In this document: one piece after another, positions 25,188-35,971 of the stretch
Layout: each line of letters opens with the position of its first letter
How positions within the stretch are numbered: the stretch's first letter is position 1
Assembly (NCBI RefSeq): GCF_000689255.1
Contig: NZ_HG964446.1
Location: 1,689,191-1,753,190 of the forward strand
DNA length: 64,000 bases
Direction of reading: 5' to 3'
Source of the DNA: Mycobacterium triplex
Lineage (GTDB): Bacteria; Actinomycetota; Actinomycetes; Mycobacteriales; Mycobacteriaceae
The notes under the pieces: generated by a model
Databases searched by the model: none
Told to the model about the DNA's origin: nothing
Seen by the model: only the letters and a program-made list of their open reading frames with translations
Position numbers and translations under genes: made by a program

Positions 25188-28100
25188 TCACCGCAGCCGC
25201 ATGCCGCGCGGGGTGCGCGCGAAGCCGGCGTCCGCCAGCGCCTCTGCGGCGGGGCTGGGCCCGCCCGCCAGCGGCTGCAACGCCGGCACCCCGTTGATGC
25301 GTTCGACGAGGATGGACTCGACGCGCCGCGCGGTGACCAGGTCGGCCAGCGCCTGCGCCGCCGCGTGGTGGGCGCCGGGATCGTCGCCGAATGTCAGCAA
25401 CGACCGGCCGCCGCGCTCGAGGAACCAGGCCAGCTCGCCGTCGACCAGCACGACGAGCGCTCCGGCCTTGCGGCCCGGGCGTGCCCCCTCATCGGTTGCG
25501 GGCCAAGGCAATGCGGCGCCGTACGGGTTCGCCGGGTCGGCGGCGGCCAGCACCACCGCCCGGTATTCGGGCCGCTCCGGGTCGATCCCGTCGAGGTAAC
25601 CGCGCAGCCGGTCGACGGTCGAGGCGACGGCGAATTGGGCGCCGCCCAGCGACTCGACGAAGTACCCCCGCTGACAGCGGCCCGCCTCTTCGAATGTGTT
25701 CAGCACCTTGTACAACGTGGCGAATCCCCCCGGCACATTCTCCGACATCACCGCGCCTCTGGTCAGCACGCCGTGCCGGTTCAGCAGCGATTCCGCTTGG
25801 TAATGCGCGCGCAGGGTGGAGTCGGGCTCCGGGGTTGGCAGCGCCGACCAGCGGCCGGCCACGGTGGGGTCGGTGGTCCTGGTGTGGGGATGCGTGACGC
25901 TGTACCGGCCCAGCCGCGGCGGCCGGCGGGTGCGGTGCGCGGGGGCCGAGCGCTTGCGCGCGCCGGTGCCCGTCAACAGCGCGCGCACCGGGGCGAAGGT
26001 GTCGCCGGTGATCCAGCCGGCCCAGATCAGTTCCCACAGCGCATCTTTGAGCGCGGTTTCGCCAGGGCCGGGGGCGAGCTGCCGGAAGAAGTACGCCCCG
26101 CCGCCGGCCAGCGTGTCCAGAATCGCGCGATGGGTGTCGGTGAAGCCGATCTCGTCGGGCGCGGTCAGGGTCAGCGGGGCGGAAATCGCCGGCGTGCAGC
26201 ACGATCCACCCGTCGCTGCCCGAAATCGACCCGGCACCCGACCAGGTGACCTCGCCGGTGGCCAGCAGCTCGTCGAGCATCGCCGGCGAATAGTCGCGCA
26301 CCCGCGGCGCCAGCACCAGCGGTTCGAGCGCCGACGCCGGGATCCGCACCCCGGCCAGCTGGTCGATCGCGGAGACCAGGCCGTCGATACCCGACTGGGC
26401 CGCGGACACGTGATGCCAGGCGGGCAAAAACCGCCCGTAGGCGGCGGTGCTGACCGGTTCGACCTGGGCGCGCAGCGCGGCCAGCGAACGCCGCCGCAGA
26501 ATCCGCAACACGTCGGCGTCGCACCATTGCTCGCCGCCGACGCCGCTGGACGCGTTTTCGGGAGCAACGAAGTCGCCGCGCACCAGCCGGGCCCCGGACC
26601 CTCCCGAGCCGGCCAGCCGGCTCAGCACATCGGCCGTCACCCGCAGGCCCAGACCGAATCGGGCGGCGGCATCGGCCGTGGTGAACGGGGTGCGGGTGCG
26701 CGCGTAACGACCCAGCAGCTCACCGAGCGGGTCGGCCACCTGCTCGGTGAAGGTGGCCGGGACGCCCAGCGGGACGGCCACACCGACCGCATCGCGCAGC
26801 CGGCCGATGTCCTCGATGGCCACCCACCAGCTGCGCCCGGCGAACGACACCGTCAGCGCACGCCGGGCGGCCCGCAGGCCTTCCAGCCAACCGCCGACGT
26901 CGGTGGCCTCGGACCGCGCGGCGACCTCGTCCTCGGTCAGCGGGCCGAGCAGTCGCAGCAGGTCCGCGACCGCCTCGGCATCGCGGGCGGCCCGATCCGA
27001 GCTCAGATGCTGCAACTGGCGCCCGGTCGCGGCGACGACGTCCGGGTCGAGCAGTTCGCGCAGCTCGACGCGCCCGAGCAGCTCGGCCAGCAGCGTGCTG
27101 TCCAGCGACAGGGCCGCGGCGCGGCGCTCGGCGAGCGGGGAATCGCCCTCGTACATGAACGCGCCGACGTAGCCGAACAGCAGCGACGCCGCGAACGGTG
27201 ACGGCTTGACCGTTTCGGCTTCGAGCACCCGGACCCGGCGCGCGGCGATGCCGGTCATCAAGTCGACCAGCGCCGGCACGTCGTACACGTCCTGCAGGCA
27301 CTCGCGGACGGTCTCCAGCACGATCGGGAAGTCGGGGTATTTGCGTGCCACTTCCAGCAATTGGGCCGCGCGCTGGCGCTGGTGCCATAGCGGCGAGCGG
27401 CGGCCGGGGTGGCGGCGGGGCAGCAGCAGCGCACGCGCCGCACATTCGCGGAACCGGGACGCGAACAGCGCCGAGCCGCCCACCTCGGCGGTGACGATCG
27501 GGTCGATCTCGTCGGCGTCGAAGACGAAAAGCTCGGCGCCAAGCGGGGCACCCTCCTGGCTGGACAGCCCAGTGTCGGGCAGGTGCACCACGATGCCGTC
27601 GTCGGAGGCGGTCGGCTTCTCGTCGATGCCGTAGCGTTCGGCCAGCCGCCGGCCCACCGCCAGCGCGAGCGGTCCGTGCACCCGCAGCCCGTACGGCGAG
27701 TGCAGGATTACCCGCCAGTCGCCCAGCTCGTCGCGGAACCGCTCGACCAGCAGCGTCGTGTCGGTGGGCACCGTCGAAGTGGCCGTGCGCTGGTCGTCGA
27801 GCAACACCCACAGGTTGTCGGTCGCGTAATCATTGAAACCCAGTGCGGCACAACGTTTTCCGAACTCCTCACGACTCAGGCCGGCCAGCTCACCGGTGAA
27901 CGCACCGAGCGCCGCACCGAGCTCGGCCGGGCGGCCCACGCCGTCGCCGCGCCAGAACGGCAGCCGGGCCGGCAAACCCGGCGCGGGAACCACCAGCACC
28001 CGATCGTGGGTGATCTCGGTGATCCGCCAGCTGGTGGCCCCCAGTGAGATGACGTCACCCGGGCGCGACTCGTAGACCATCTCTTCGTCGAGTTCGCCTA

Positions 28101-29736
28101 CCCGCGAGGGCTTTTCGGCCTCGCTGGCCAGGTAGACGGTGAACATCCCCCGGTCGGGGATCGCGCCGCCGGAGGTAACGGCCAGCCGCTGCGCGCCGGG
28201 CCGGGCGGTCAGCGTCCCGGCGTCGCGGTCGTAGACCAACCGCGGCCGCAGCTCGGCGAATTCGGTGGATGGGTACTTGCCGCTCAACAGATCCAGGGTG
28301 GCCTCGAACACGCTGCGCGGCAGGGTCGAAAACGGCGCGCTGCGGCGCAGCGTGTCGAACCACCGGTCGGCGTCCAGCGGCTCCAGCGCGGCCGCCGCGA
28401 CGGTCTGCTGCGCCAGGATGTCGAGCGGGTTGGCGGGCACCCGCATCGTCTCGATCTGCCCGGCCAGCATCCGCTGCACGGCCACGGCGCAGCTGATCAG
28501 GTCGGTGCGGTGCTTGGGGAACAGCACCCCCCGCGACACCTCGCCGACCTGGTGGCCGGCCCGCCCGATGCGCTGCAGGCCGCTGGCCACCGACGGCGGC
28601 GCCTCCACCTGGATCACCAGGTCGACCGCCCCCATGTCGATGCCCAGCTCCAGGCTCGAGGTGGCCACCACCGCCTTGAGCAGGCCGCGTTTGAGGTCCT
28701 CTTCGACCAGCGCGCGCTGCTCCTTGCTGACCGAGCCGTGGTGGGCGCGGGCCAGAACAGCGTCGGCGCCGTAGGTCTGGCCGCTGCCCATGATGTGCGC
28801 CGGCGCCCCGCCGGGCACCCTTCGATTGGTCTCGGTCGCCAGTTCCACACCGCTGCGCTCGGCGTGAATCTCGTTGAGCCGTGCGGTAAGTCGTTCGGCC
28901 AGCCGCCGCGAGTTGGCGAACACGATGGTCGAGCTGTGCGCCTCGATCAGGTCGACCAGCCGGGCCTCGACGTCGGGCCAAATGGTGTTGTCGGTCAGGT
29001 TGGCCATGTCGGGGACCGGCACCTGCACGGTGAGCTGAAAGGACTTGGCCGACGGGGGCGACACGATCGTGGTCGGGCGCTGCCCGGACAGGAACCGCGC
29101 CAGCTCCTCGGGCGGGCGCACCGTCGCCGACAAGCCGATACGCTGCGCCGGCGGCCCTTCCCGGAGGTCGTCGAGGCGCTCCAGCGACACCGCCAGGTGC
29201 GCGCCGCGCTTGCCGGCGGCGATCGCGTGCACCTCGTCGACGATCACGGTCTGGACGCCCGCCAGGGTCTCCCGCGCGGCCGACGTCAGCATCAGAAACA
29301 GCGACTCGGGCGTGGTGATCAGCACGTCGGGCGGGGAGTTGATCAGCTGGCGGCGCTGCGCCGGCGGGGTGTCACCCGAGCGCACCCCGACACTGATATC
29401 GGGGGCGGGCAGGCCGTGGCGCTCGGCGATCCGCCTCAGACCGGCCAGCGGGGTGCGCAGGTTGCGCTCGACGTCGACCGCCAGCGCCTTGAGCGGGGAG
29501 ACGTACAGCACCCGGGTGCCGCCGGCCGGCCTGTCGGCCGAGCCCGCCAGGGAATCCAGGGCCCACAGGAACGCCGCCAGCGTCTTACCGGACCCGGTCG
29601 GGGCGATGACCAGTGTGTTGTTGCCGTCGGCGATGGCCTCCCAGGCCGCCGCCTGCGCGGTGGTCGGGGCGGGGAAGGTGCTGCCGAACCACTCGCGGGT
29701 TATCTCGCTGAACTTCGCGAGTGCTTCGGTGCTCAT
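25188..29736 (-). pseudogene. lhr: ATP-dependent DNA helicase Lhr, broken by a +1 frameshift
   Basis: The locus encodes the large SF2 helicase Lhr (Rv3296-like). The first about 1185 codons carry Walker A APTGSGKTLAAFLWALD, Walker B VDEVH, motif III LSATV and motif VI QRIGRAGHQ, followed by the winged-helix and core C-terminal domains. Near 26178-26186 the frame shifts: after WIVLHAGDF the conserved sequence PLTLTAPDEIGFTDTHRAIL continues in another frame to the stop at 25188. The locus is 4549 bases, one more than a multiple of three. Removing one base gives 1515 codons, close to the M. tuberculosis length. Without correction the protein ends at 25489 with about 230 unrelated residues and lacks the C-terminal (CTD) module. 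A sequencing error beside the GGGGCGG run is possible. Confidence 0.85.
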
Positions 29737-29772
29737 CTAGCCATGGTGCCAACCGACACCGACAAAAGCGTC

Positions 29773-30444
29773 CTACTGCGGTTGGTGACGAGCGGTCGCC
29801 ATCGCGTGGGCGAGTTCGTCGGGAATCTCGGGCACCCGGGTGATCGCGTCGAGCAGCGTGTGCGCGCACGAGTCGGCCAGCCGCTCGGCACTGGTCGTCG
29901 GGTCCATGATGCGTTGCCGGCACAGCTCGAACGTGAACGCGATCCAGCCGTTGAGGATCACCCGCAGGTCCCGCTCGACATCCGGCGCCAGCTTCGCCCC
30001 CGGAACCGCGGCCACCACGTCCTGGATGCGGCTCATGATGTGCTCCAGCTGGCGGTTCTTGGCGTCGTCCTCGACGCCGAGCAGAACCGGGTCGGACCGG
30101 CCGAGGCCGACGTAGGCCGCCCAGGCGGCTTCCGGGTTCTGCTCGTGGTAGGCCATGTAGGCCAACACGCCCATCCGCGCCTCTTCGAACATCGTCAGCC
30201 CGGTCATCGGCTCTTTGTTCGTCGCCTCGTAGAGCCGATCGGCCTCGTCCTTGACGACCGCGGCAAAGAACGCTCGCTTGTCGGGGAAGTAGTGATACAT
30301 CAGGGCGCGCGAGACGCCCGCACGCTCGGCGATCTCGTCGATGCGGACTTCGTCGTAGGGCCGCTTCCCGAAGACTTCCGCCCCTAACGCAAGCAGTTCG
30401 GCGCGTCGGTCCTCAGGGGACAACCGCCTCCTAGCCGTAGGCAT
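29773..30444 (-). CDS. TetR-family transcriptional regulator (Rv3295-like)
   Basis: A 223-residue repressor. The N-terminal TetR helix-turn-helix (about 15-60) reads DEVRIDEIAERAGVSRALMYHYFPDKRAFF, followed by an all-helical ligand domain. It lies just upstream of lhr on the same strand (36-base gap), a position occupied by Rv3295 in M. tuberculosis. The ligand and target genes are not evident. Rv3294c, which I recall between this gene and pcd, is missing here. Confidence 0.88.
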   Translation of the reverse strand: MPTARRRLSPEDRRAELLALGAEVFGKRPYDEVRIDEIAERAGVSRALMYHYFPDKRAFFAAVVKDEADRLYEATNKEPMTGLTMFEEARMGVLAYMAYHEQNPEAAWAAYVGLGRSDPVLLGVEDDAKNRQLEHIMSRIQDVVAAVPGAKLAPDVERDLRVILNGWIAFTFELCRQRIMDPTTSAERLADSCAHTLLDAITRVPEIPDELAHAMATARHQPQ

Positions 30445-30490
30445 GTGTCAGATAGTACTCACGAACCCGGAGCGACAATTCAGCTTGCGT

Positions 30491-32014
30491 TTATCCGAAC
30501 TCCACACCTTGAGCCAGCGGCAGCTCGCAGGAGTAATTGACGGTGTTGGTGGCACGCCGCATGTAGGCCTTCCACGCGTCCGAACCGGATTCCCGTCCGC
30601 CACCGGTTTGTTTCTCGCCGCCGAACGCACCCCCGATTTCGGCCCCCGACGTGCCGATATTGACGTTGGCGATACCACAGTCGGACCCGTCCAGGAATCG
30701 CTCGGCCTCGCGCAGATCGGTGGTGAAGATGGCCGACGAGAGCCCTTGTGGCACCGCGTTGTTGAGCGAGATCGCCTCGTCCAGGTCGTCGTAGGTCAGC
30801 ACGTAGAGGATCGGCGCGAACGTCTCGGCCGCCACGATGTCGCTCTGGGCGGGCATGCGCACCAGGGCCGGTGCGACGTAGTAGGCGCCGGGATGCCCGG
30901 CCGCCGAGGCGTCCTGGAAGTCGCCGCCCAACACCTCGCCGCCCTCGGCGCGGGCCTGTTCCAGCGCGCCGACCATGTCGCGGTAAGCGGTCTCGTGAAT
31001 CAGCGGGCCGACCAGCGTCTCGGGGGCGGTCGGATCGCCGATCGGCAACTTCGCGAACGCCGCCGCCACCCGCTGCACGACCGAGTCGGCCACCGAGCGA
31101 TGCACGATCAGCCGGCGCAGGCTGGTGCACCGCTGTCCGGCGGTGCCCGCGGCCGCGAACACGATCGCGCGCACCGCCAGATCCAGGTCGGCCGACGGTG
31201 TCACGATCGCCGCATTGTTGCCGCCCAGCTCCAGCAGCACCCGCCCGAAGCGGGCGGCCACCCGCGGACCGACCTGCCGGCCCATCCGCACCGAGCCGGT
31301 CGCGGACACCAGTGCGACCCGTGGGTCGTCGACCAGCCGCTCGCCCAGCCGGCGATCGCCCAGCACCAGCCCGCTAACGGTGGGCGGCGCGCCGACGTCG
31401 GCGGTGGCCCGGCCGATCAGCGCCTGGCACGCCAGCGCGGTCAACGGCGTCAGCTCCGAGGGCTTCCACACCACCGTGTCCCCGCAGACCAGTGCCACCG
31501 CGGTGTTCCACGCCCACACCGCGACCGGGAAGTTGAACGCGGTGATCAGCCCGACCACGCCCAGCGGATGCCAGGTTTCGGTCAGCCGGTGCCCGGGACG
31601 CTCCGAGGCGATGGTCCGGCCGTAGAGCTGGCGCGACAGGCCGACCGCGAACTGGCAGATGTCGATCATTTCCTGCACTTCGCCCCGGGCTTCGGAGGTG
31701 ATCTTGCCGACCTCGAGGGTCACCAGCGTCGCAAGGTCTGCCTTGTGTTCGGTGAGTAGCTCGCCGAGCCGGGCCACCAGCGCGCCGCGCACCGGCGCCG
31801 GGGTGTGGCGCCACGTGGCAAAGGCCTCGGCGGCCGCGGCGATGGCGCGGTCGGCCTCCTCGTCGGCGGTGGGCGGCACGGTGAAAAGCACCTCACCGGT
31901 GATCGGCGTGCCGGCCGCGAGCCCTTCCTCGCCGGGCTCGCCGAGGCTGACGTCGGCGCCGATCGCCCGCAGCGCCTGACGGGCCGCCTCGCGCAACTGG
32001 TCAGAGGTCGTCAT
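30491..32014 (-). CDS. pcd: L-2-aminoadipate semialdehyde (piperideine-6-carboxylate) dehydrogenase
   Basis: A 507-residue aldehyde dehydrogenase (Rv3293-like). It oxidises 2-aminoadipate 6-semialdehyde, the product of lysine 6-aminotransferase, to 2-aminoadipate. Motifs are the general-base segment LLELGGNNAAIVTPSAD, the nucleophile in AGTAGQRCTSLRRLIVH, and the NAD region TAFNFPVAVWAWN. The start ATG at 32014 overlaps the stop of the upstream DUF1338 gene by four bases, so the two are coupled. With lat and lrpA nearby this is a lysine-degrading cluster. Confidence 0.92.
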   Translation of the reverse strand: MTTSDQLREAARQALRAIGADVSLGEPGEEGLAAGTPITGEVLFTVPPTADEEADRAIAAAAEAFATWRHTPAPVRGALVARLGELLTEHKADLATLVTLEVGKITSEARGEVQEMIDICQFAVGLSRQLYGRTIASERPGHRLTETWHPLGVVGLITAFNFPVAVWAWNTAVALVCGDTVVWKPSELTPLTALACQALIGRATADVGAPPTVSGLVLGDRRLGERLVDDPRVALVSATGSVRMGRQVGPRVAARFGRVLLELGGNNAAIVTPSADLDLAVRAIVFAAAGTAGQRCTSLRRLIVHRSVADSVVQRVAAAFAKLPIGDPTAPETLVGPLIHETAYRDMVGALEQARAEGGEVLGGDFQDASAAGHPGAYYVAPALVRMPAQSDIVAAETFAPILYVLTYDDLDEAISLNNAVPQGLSSAIFTTDLREAERFLDGSDCGIANVNIGTSGAEIGGAFGGEKQTGGGRESGSDAWKAYMRRATNTVNYSCELPLAQGVEFG

Positions 32015-33270
32015 GCCGATGCCTCCTCGTAGAGAACATAGGGGTCGTGGATATCGTGGCCGATCGCCCCGGACAGCCACGATGCGTCGTAACCGGACTG
32101 GTCGACGGCGTGCCAGGTTTTGGGCCCCGCCCTGGGGTCGCGATCCAGGTTGGACCGGAAGATGCCGGCCGCCGACGCGGGCAGGAAGTCTTCGTACACG
32201 ATCGGTGCCGCCGGGTCGCCGCGGCGGTAGTAGGCCAGTCGCTGCGCGGCCATCTCCTCGTCGGTCGACGGGAAGTAGTCGCCCCAGACCCGGGCCGGAT
32301 CCGCTTCCCCCACGAGCCGAGCCATCGCCGCGTCGTAGCGCGCGCGCCCGCGCGGGGTCAGCGCCACACCGCGCGCCTCGACCTCGCCGAACCGCACCCG
32401 CAGGCTGCCCGCGCTCACGGTGCCGTCCCTGCCGCGGAACAGGCATGGTTCGGCGAGTGCGCGAAATGACGTCTGGCGCAACAAAACCGGGGGCCCGCCG
32501 GTGCGGGGCGGACCCTGGATGGCATCGATCATCGCGATGCCCCGGTCGGTCATCCGCTGGTAGAGCTCGTCGATGTCGAGAACCCGCGGCGTCAGGTGGT
32601 TGATGTGGGTGGAACACACCCCCGCGATGTCGGCGGCCACCGCGGACACCCGCGACAACTCGTCGTACCAGTGCTTGTCGATCGGTTCGCGCGACAGCGC
32701 GAAGGCATCCACCGCGGCGGCGACGAACGCGTCCGCCTCCTCGGCATCGCAGGCGCCTTCGGCGGCGATGATGCGGGCCCGCGCCAGCAGCGCGGGGTCG
32801 AAAAGCTCGCGGCGCGCGATGAACGTCTCGACACGGCTACGCAGGTCGGGCTCGAAGTACCGGGCATCGCGGGTGGCCAGCATCGACGTGAACACTCGAA
32901 AAGGATTGCGCGCCAGCTCGTTTGCGTCGATCGGCCGAAAGGCCGTCGATACCACCGGAATCGGCGAGCGGGCACGGCGCAGGTCGTAGTACCCGACGGC
33001 CACCATGCCGAACGCGGCGAACAAGTCGGCGACGGCGGCCAGTTCGGCCGGGCTGCCCACCCGGATGGCGCCGTGCCGTTCGGCGGTGACGCGGGCCAAC
33101 GAGCCGAGCCGTTCGGCGCCGGGATGGTGTGCCACGTAGTCGGCGTTGACCTGACCGCTGACCTCGACCAGGGTGCCGTAGGCGGGCACCTCGCCGGCGT
33201 ACCTGGCCGACAGCCCCGCCGCGAAGCGCTCGCGCAGCTGCCAGGTCAGCAGCCTCTTGGCCGGACTCAT
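32011..33270 (-). CDS. DUF1338 protein, probable 2-oxoadipate dioxygenase/decarboxylase (Rv3292-like)
   Basis: A 419-residue protein of the DUF1338 (HglS/YdcJ-like) family. Characterised members are iron-dependent VOC-fold enzymes that convert 2-oxoadipate to 2-hydroxyglutarate with loss of CO2. Likely metal ligands lie in ERHGAIRVG, THINHLTPRVLD and a downstream Glu in the GEVEARGVALT region. The gene is translationally coupled to pcd, whose product 2-aminoadipate becomes 2-oxoadipate after transamination. The operon therefore suggests a full route from lysine to 2-hydroxyglutarate. The start ATG lies only 15 bases from lrpA on the other strand. The family call is firm; the activity is inferred from context. 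Confidence 0.83.
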   Translation of the reverse strand: MSPAKRLLTWQLRERFAAGLSARYAGEVPAYGTLVEVSGQVNADYVAHHPGAERLGSLARVTAERHGAIRVGSPAELAAVADLFAAFGMVAVGYYDLRRARSPIPVVSTAFRPIDANELARNPFRVFTSMLATRDARYFEPDLRSRVETFIARRELFDPALLARARIIAAEGACDAEEADAFVAAAVDAFALSREPIDKHWYDELSRVSAVAADIAGVCSTHINHLTPRVLDIDELYQRMTDRGIAMIDAIQGPPRTGGPPVLLRQTSFRALAEPCLFRGRDGTVSAGSLRVRFGEVEARGVALTPRGRARYDAAMARLVGEADPARVWGDYFPSTDEEMAAQRLAYYRRGDPAAPIVYEDFLPASAAGIFRSNLDRDPRAGPKTWHAVDQSGYDASWLSGAIGHDIHDPYVLYEEASA

Positions 33271-33285
33271 GGATAATTCCCGGCC

Positions 33286-33738
33286 ATGGGTGAGTCGCTC
33301 GACGACGTCGACAAGATCCTGGTGCGCCGGCTGGTCGCGGACGGACGCGCCACGCTCGCGGAGCTGGCCGCCAGCGCCGGGCTGTCGGTGTCGGCGGTCC
33401 AGTCCCGGGTGCGCCGGCTGGAGGCCCGCGGTGTGGTGGCCGGATACTCCGCGCGGATCAACCCGGAGGCGGTCGGGCACCTGCTGTCGGCGTTCGTGGC
33501 CATCACTCCTCTTGATCCTTCCCAACCCGATGATGCGCCCGCCCGGCTGGCGCACCTCGAGGAGATCGAGGCGTGCCACTCGGTGGCGGGCGAGGAAAGC
33601 TACGTCCTGCTGGTGCGCGTCGCGTCCCCGCGGGCGCTCGAGGACCTGCTGCAGCGCATCCGGACAGCCGCCAACGTCCAGACCCGCAGCACCATCATTC
33701 TCAATACTTTTTACAGTGATCGCCAACACATACCGTAA
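33286..33738 (+). CDS. lrpA: Lrp/AsnC-family regulator LrpA
   Basis: A 150-residue feast/famine regulator (Rv3291c-like). The N-terminal helix-turn-helix reads DKILVRRLVADGRATLAELAASAGLSVSAVQSRVRRLE. The C-terminal RAM ligand domain contains ACHSVAGEESYVLLVRV. The M. tuberculosis protein binds amino acids and controls lat under starvation. There is no Shine-Dalgarno before the ATG, and GATAAT (33272-33277) ends eight bases upstream, so a leaderless transcript is likely. It reads toward lat 45 bases downstream. Confidence 0.91.
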   Translation: MGESLDDVDKILVRRLVADGRATLAELAASAGLSVSAVQSRVRRLEARGVVAGYSARINPEAVGHLLSAFVAITPLDPSQPDDAPARLAHLEEIEACHSVAGEESYVLLVRVASPRALEDLLQRIRTAANVQTRSTIILNTFYSDRQHIP

Positions 33739-33772
33739 AAACTACGTCGATAGCGTCATAAATCCGTAAAAA
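33708..33772. promoter_or_regulatory. GTAAAAA boxes upstream of lat, candidate LrpA sites
   Basis: GTAAAAA occurs inverted at 33714-33708 and directly at 33735-33741 and 33766-33772. The two direct copies lie in a 9-base repeat CCGTAAAAA spaced 31 bases apart, about three helical turns. The stretch is much more AT-rich than its surroundings and spans the end of lrpA and the leader of lat. This arrangement fits cooperative wrapping by an Lrp-type octamer (inference). Confidence 0.45.
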
Positions 33773-33782
33773 TCAAGCTAGC

Positions 33783-35150
<1,368 letters not shown>

Positions 35151-35213
35151 CCGCACGTAACTAATCCGTCGTCGCGGACGAATAACTGGACGCAGTCAGC
35201 ACGCGGAGGTCTC

Positions 35214-35600
35214 ATGCCGAAAGCAGATGAGCGATCACGGGGTGATCGCCTGGGTAACGAAGACGGCGAGGTGCGCGCCGCGATCCGCTTTACCGTCTTG
35301 GCGACGGCCGCGGCGGTCGGATTCGTCGTGATGGCCGCCTTATGGGTCAGTACCTGTCCGGCAACGGGCGTGGACACCGTGGCGTGCGGTGCGCCGCAGC
35401 GAACCCTGTTGGCCATCGGCGGGCCGCTGATCCTGCTGGCCGCCGGCCTGTGGGCGTTCGTGCGCACCTACCGGGTCTGGCGCATCGAAGGCACCTGGTG
35501 GGGATGGCACGGCGCGGGCTGGTTTTTGCTGACGCTGATGATCGTCACCGTCTCCATGGGTGTTCCGGCCATTGCCGGGCCGGCGTTGGGGCTCGCATAA
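35214..35600 (+). CDS. small membrane protein, first gene of the SigF-locus cluster (Rv3289c-like)
   Basis: A 128-residue integral membrane protein with three predicted helices: about 27-46 (TVLATAAAVGFVVMAALWV), 63-82, and 101-122. A charged N-terminal tail precedes them. GGAGG lies five bases upstream of the ATG. It holds the position of Rv3289c, ahead of usfY-rsbW-sigF. Function unknown; co-regulation with the SigF operon is inferred from order. Its last codons and stop lie in the first copy of a 21-bp tandem repeat. Confidence 0.8.
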   Translation: MPKADERSRGDRLGNEDGEVRAAIRFTVLATAAAVGFVVMAALWVSTCPATGVDTVACGAPQRTLLAIGGPLILLAAGLWAFVRTYRVWRIEGTWWGWHGAGWFLLTLMIVTVSMGVPAIAGPALGLA

Positions 35601-35623
35601 TTGGCGTTGGGGCTCGCATAATT
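35582..35623 (+). repeat. perfect tandem duplication, 2 x 21 bp
   Basis: Two identical 21-base units lie end to end (35582-35602 and 35603-35623), each containing GGGGCTCGCATAATT. The first includes the stop codon of the upstream membrane-protein gene. The second is non-coding and contributes the left arm of the hairpin that follows. Confidence 0.9.
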
Positions 35624-35637
35624 ATTGGTGCGAGCCC
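35610..35637 (+). terminator. hairpin between Rv3289c-like gene and usfY
   Basis: GGGCTCGCA (35610-35618) and TGCGAGCCC (35629-35637) form a perfect 9-bp stem with a 10-base AT-rich loop. No U tract follows. It ends 22 bases before the usfY start, so it may attenuate or process the operon transcript rather than end it fully. Confidence 0.5.
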
Positions 35638-35659
35638 TACAAATGGAGATGGTGCAGCC

Positions 35660-35971
35660 ATGGGAGACACCTATCACGACCCCGTCGACCATTTGCGGAC
35701 GACGCGGCCACTCGCCGGCGAATCACTGATCGACGTATTGCACTGGCCCGGATACCTGATGGTGGTGGCCGGCGTGGTCGCGGTGTGCGGAAGCCTGGCG
35801 GCCTTCGGCACCGGACATCAGCACGAGGGCATGACCGCGGGTGTGACGGCGATCGTCGTCACTGTGGTGGGCCTGGTGTGGCTGGCCGCCGAGCACCGGC
35901 GGGTACGCCGGATCTTCGATCGGTGGTACCTCGAGCATCCCGAGGTGGCCAGGCAATCACCCGACAGCTGA
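35660..35971 (+). CDS. usfY: SigF-operon membrane protein UsfY
   Basis: A 103-residue protein with two membrane helices (about 32-52 and 60-79) and a charged C-terminal tail (EHRRVRRIFDRWYLEHPEVAR). It is in the position of usfY (Rv3288c), upstream of rsbW-sigF. The M. tuberculosis annotation is longer; here an earlier start would run through the repeat and hairpin, so I use ATG 35660 with GGAG upstream. The function of UsfY is not established. The region after its stop contains a SigF-type promoter. Confidence 0.75.
   Translation: MGDTYHDPVDHLRTTRPLAGESLIDVLHWPGYLMVVAGVVAVCGSLAAFGTGHQHEGMTAGVTAIVVTVVGLVWLAAEHRRVRRIFDRWYLEHPEVARQSPDS

Noticed and set aside
30443..31759. 438-codon open frame on the plus strand
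   Set aside because: It is antisense to pcd, which has a complete aldehyde dehydrogenase active site.
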